Assembly: GCF_900099915.1 (NCBI RefSeq)
Contig: NZ_FNDB01000011.1
Span: forward strand, 1-64,000
DNA length: 64,000 nucleotides
Source of the DNA: Flavobacterium omnivorum
GTDB lineage: Bacteria; Bacteroidota; Bacteroidia; Flavobacteriales; Flavobacteriaceae
Direction of reading: 5' to 3'
Below the pieces are notes generated by a model. It was not told where the DNA came from. It saw only the letters and a program-made list of their open reading frames with translations, and searched no databases. This document shows, one piece after another, positions 62,136-64,000 of this stretch; position 1 is the first letter of the stretch, and each line of letters opens with the position of its first letter. The translations under genes and the position numbers were made by a program.

Positions 62136-63062
62136 TTAGGTGGCTATTATTTTCATCCCTTCGTCATTCACTTTTGAAACGTGAATTTCATACGGTAAAT
62201 TCATTTCATCATAAACAGCGCTCATGGCTTTTGCAATTTTGTCTGCGGTTTCTTTTCCTTTGCTTAAAGCAAAAATAGAAGGACCTGAACCCGAAATTCC
62301 AGAACCTAAAGCTCCGTTTTCTAGAGCAGTTTGCTTGATTAAATCGAAACCTGGAATCAATACACTGCGCAACGGTTCTACGATTTCATCATGAAGCGAG
62401 CGACCTATTAAATCGTAATCTTGTGTGTATAAACCGGCTATTAGTCCACCTACATTCCCCCATTGCGTAATCGCACTTTTCAAGGAAACGGTTTGCTTCA
62501 GCACCGAACGTGCATCTGATGTTTTCAACTCAATTTGAGGATGAACCACTGTAGCATACAATTCCGAAGGGCTTTCTATTTTGATAATATCTAACGGATT
62601 TGAGCTTCTCACCAACGTAAATCCACCCAAAAGGGCAGGAGCAACGTTATCGGCATGAGCGTTTCCACTGGCTAATTTTTCGCCTTGCATCGCGAATAAA
62701 ACCAATTCTTTTCTCGTGAATGGTCTTCCCAGTAATTCGTTAATTCCAAAAACAGCTCCCGCTGAACTTGCAGCACTACTTCCAATTCCACTTCCGGCTT
62801 TGATGTGTTTGTAGATTTCGATTTCGAATCCAAATTCGGTTTCTACAGTTTCTAACATTGCCAAAGCAGATACTCCAGCCACATTTTTTTCGGTTTCCAA
62901 AGGCAAATCGGCACCCACAATTTTAGTGATGCGAATCCCTTTTGCAGTTGATTTCCGAATAATCATTTCATCGCCAGCAGTTTCTAAACACAATCCAAGA
63001 ACATCAAATCCACAGGAAAGATTAGCAATCGTGGCGGGGCAAAATATTTTTATTTCGTTCAT
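62136..63062 (-). CDS. thrB: homoserine kinase
   Basis: GHMP-family kinase, 308 residues, that phosphorylates homoserine on the way to threonine. The ATP-binding motif AGSGIGSSAASSAGA lies at about 89-103. PATIANLSCGFDVLG at the N-terminus and GSGISGSGPSIFALS near 260 are the other conserved segments. It lies between thrA and thrC, and its product is the threonine synthase substrate. Confidence 0.93.
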   Translation of the reverse strand: MNEIKIFCPATIANLSCGFDVLGLCLETAGDEMIIRKSTAKGIRITKIVGADLPLETEKNVAGVSALAMLETVETEFGFEIEIYKHIKAGSGIGSSAASSAGAVFGINELLGRPFTRKELVLFAMQGEKLASGNAHADNVAPALLGGFTLVRSSNPLDIIKIESPSELYATVVHPQIELKTSDARSVLKQTVSLKSAITQWGNVGGLIAGLYTQDYDLIGRSLHDEIVEPLRSVLIPGFDLIKQTALENGALGSGISGSGPSIFALSKGKETADKIAKAMSAVYDEMNLPYEIHVSKVNDEGMKIIAT

Positions 63063-63146
63063 GTTGTTTTGTTTCAGGTTTAAAGTTTAAAGTTGTTGCT
63101 AGTTTTTGAACTTGAAACCTTAAACAAAGAAAACTTTAAACTATTT
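63063..63146. repeat. AT-rich inverted repeat between thrA and thrB
   Basis: GGTTTAAAGTTTAAAGTT and a matching AACTTTAAACT about 50 bases on make an imperfect inverted repeat. It is another AT-rich intergenic near-palindrome like those in the beta-oxidation operon. Confidence 0.4.
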
Positions 63147-64000
63147 TTATATGTTTCCAATTCTAATTACATCAGCAAATATTCCAGAAGCTGTTACAGC
63201 AGCTCCGGCTCCGGCACCTTTTATCAATAATGGTTGATCTACGTATCGGTCTGTAAAAAATAATACTATATTATCTTTTCCTTCCAAATTATAAAATGGA
63301 TGATCTTTAGGAATAAAACGCAACCCAACATTTGCTTTTCCATTTTCGAATTGAGCCACATATTTCAAGCGGGATTCTTTGCTCAATGCTTCTTTGTAGA
63401 TAGCTTCAAAATGAGAAGCGTGCGCTTCTAAAGATTCGAAAAATGCTTCATTTGAAGTGGTATCCAAGCACTCTGCAGGCATAAACGATTCGTTTGTTAT
63501 TTCGTCAATTTCCATTTTGTAACCACTTTCTCGAATCAAGATTAATATCTTTCTGGCTACATCAATTCCACTCAAATCTATTTTAGGATCTGGCTCTGTA
63601 AATCCCTGTACGCCAGCTTCTTTAACGACGTCATGAAAAGTGTTTTTTTCGTCGAAATTATTAAAGATAAAGTTTAGACTTCCTGATAGAACAGCTTGAA
63701 TTTTATTGACTTTGTCGCCCGAAGCAACTAGATTTTTTACGGTATCAATAATTGGTAATCCCGCTCCCACATTCGTTTCAAAAAGAAAAGGAGCATTGAA
63801 TTGTCTGGATAGTTTCTTTAGTTTTTTGTAATTGTCGTACTCGGAGGCACAAGCAATTTTGTTGCAGGTTACTACGGCAATATTTCTTTTTAAGAACTGT
63901 TCGTAGGTTTTAGATACGCTTTCATTTGCTGTTATATCCACAAAAATACTGTTGCGTAAATTGAGTTGTTTTACATTAGAAATAAACTGTTCTTTATCCG
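63147..64000 (-). CDS. thrA: bifunctional aspartokinase/homoserine dehydrogenase, 3' part
   Basis: The frame runs past the right edge of the window, and 284 codons are visible. They cover the homoserine dehydrogenase catalytic part: VVTCNKIACASEYDNYKKLK, FETNVGAGLPIIDTVKNL, VLSGSLNFIFNNF, EAGVQGFTEPDPKIDLSGID with the catalytic aspartate and lysine region, and GAGAGAAVTASGIFADVIRI at the end. In this group the aspartokinase part precedes it. That part is outside the window, so the fusion is inferred from thrA-thrB-thrC order and the family. The gene starts the threonine operon. Confidence 0.88.
   Translation of the reverse strand, partial: DKEQFISNVKQLNLRNSIFVDITANESVSKTYEQFLKRNIAVVTCNKIACASEYDNYKKLKKLSRQFNAPFLFETNVGAGLPIIDTVKNLVASGDKVNKIQAVLSGSLNFIFNNFDEKNTFHDVVKEAGVQGFTEPDPKIDLSGIDVARKILILIRESGYKMEIDEITNESFMPAECLDTTSNEAFFESLEAHASHFEAIYKEALSKESRLKYVAQFENGKANVGLRFIPKDHPFYNLEGKDNIVLFFTDRYVDQPLLIKGAGAGAAVTASGIFADVIRIGNI

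Noticed and set aside
1..64000. CRISPR array, prophage or known defence island
   Set aside because: No regularly spaced direct repeats, phage structural genes or recognisable defence genes were seen.

Overview
The window reads as chromosomal DNA of a Flavobacterium-like bacterium (Bacteroidota, Flavobacteriia). The evidence is the AT-rich sequence, promoters of the Bacteroidota type (TTTG then about 19 bases then TAnnTTTG), a SusC/SusD pair, proteins with type IX secretion tails, bacillithiol and menaquinone genes, DUF3667 and DUF6428 proteins, and degenerate intergenic repeats built round a variable hairpin, a type I associate with Flavobacterium. Most of it is ordinary chromosomal metabolism with short accessory patches.

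Layout. 1-315: one end of an IS3-type insertion sequence. 396-6838: a minus-strand fatty-acid beta-oxidation operon led by a MarR regulator. 6840-8450: an accessory patch with a hairpin repeat, a 3' remnant of a peptidase gene and a kinase-like gene broken by one stop codon. 8466-12495: S33 peptidase, long-chain acyl-CoA ligase and an SbtA-type permease. 12569-16362: pyrC, tsaC, a DUF6671 gene and three small genes in tight order. 16756-18788: a LysR regulator and nitronate monooxygenase. 19046-22747: purL. 22839-26851: two tandem secreted endonuclease I paralogues. 27003-31058: a beta-helix lipoprotein, then menaquinone genes (thioesterase, isochorismate synthase) and bshB1, followed by tRNA-His. 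31314-32909: a pair of ferritin-like proteins. 33785-38126: histidine kinase, M28 peptidase, DUF3667 protein and dienelactone hydrolase. 38239-44287: penicillin acylase, cyanophycinase, Lrp regulator, ornithine aminotransferase and arginase. 44410-48800: SusD (frameshifted) and SusC. 49243-50538: a DUF389 membrane protein. 50585-54335: an arsenic-resistance operon. 54601-57047: zinc alcohol dehydrogenase, an acidic protein and a stand-alone LigD-type phosphoesterase. 57534-59952: an SH3 plus cysteine-peptidase-like protein facing an amidoligase-like protein. 60718-64000: thrC, thrB and the end of thrA.

How the genes fit together. The beta-oxidation operon and the acyl-CoA ligase together activate and degrade fatty acids. 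Arginase and ornithine aminotransferase turn arginine into glutamate semialdehyde under a divergent Lrp regulator, and the neighbouring cyanophycinase could supply Asp-Arg dipeptides. The ars genes sense, reduce and export arsenic. thrABC makes threonine.

The least explained parts are the amidoligase-like/cysteine-peptidase-like pair at 57.5-60.0 kb, a short GC-rich repeat that has entered the purL reading frame, the hairpin repeats, and a duplicated small membrane protein at 16 kb. No CRISPR array, prophage or recognisable defence system was seen. All names come from motif recognition by eye, with no database search.
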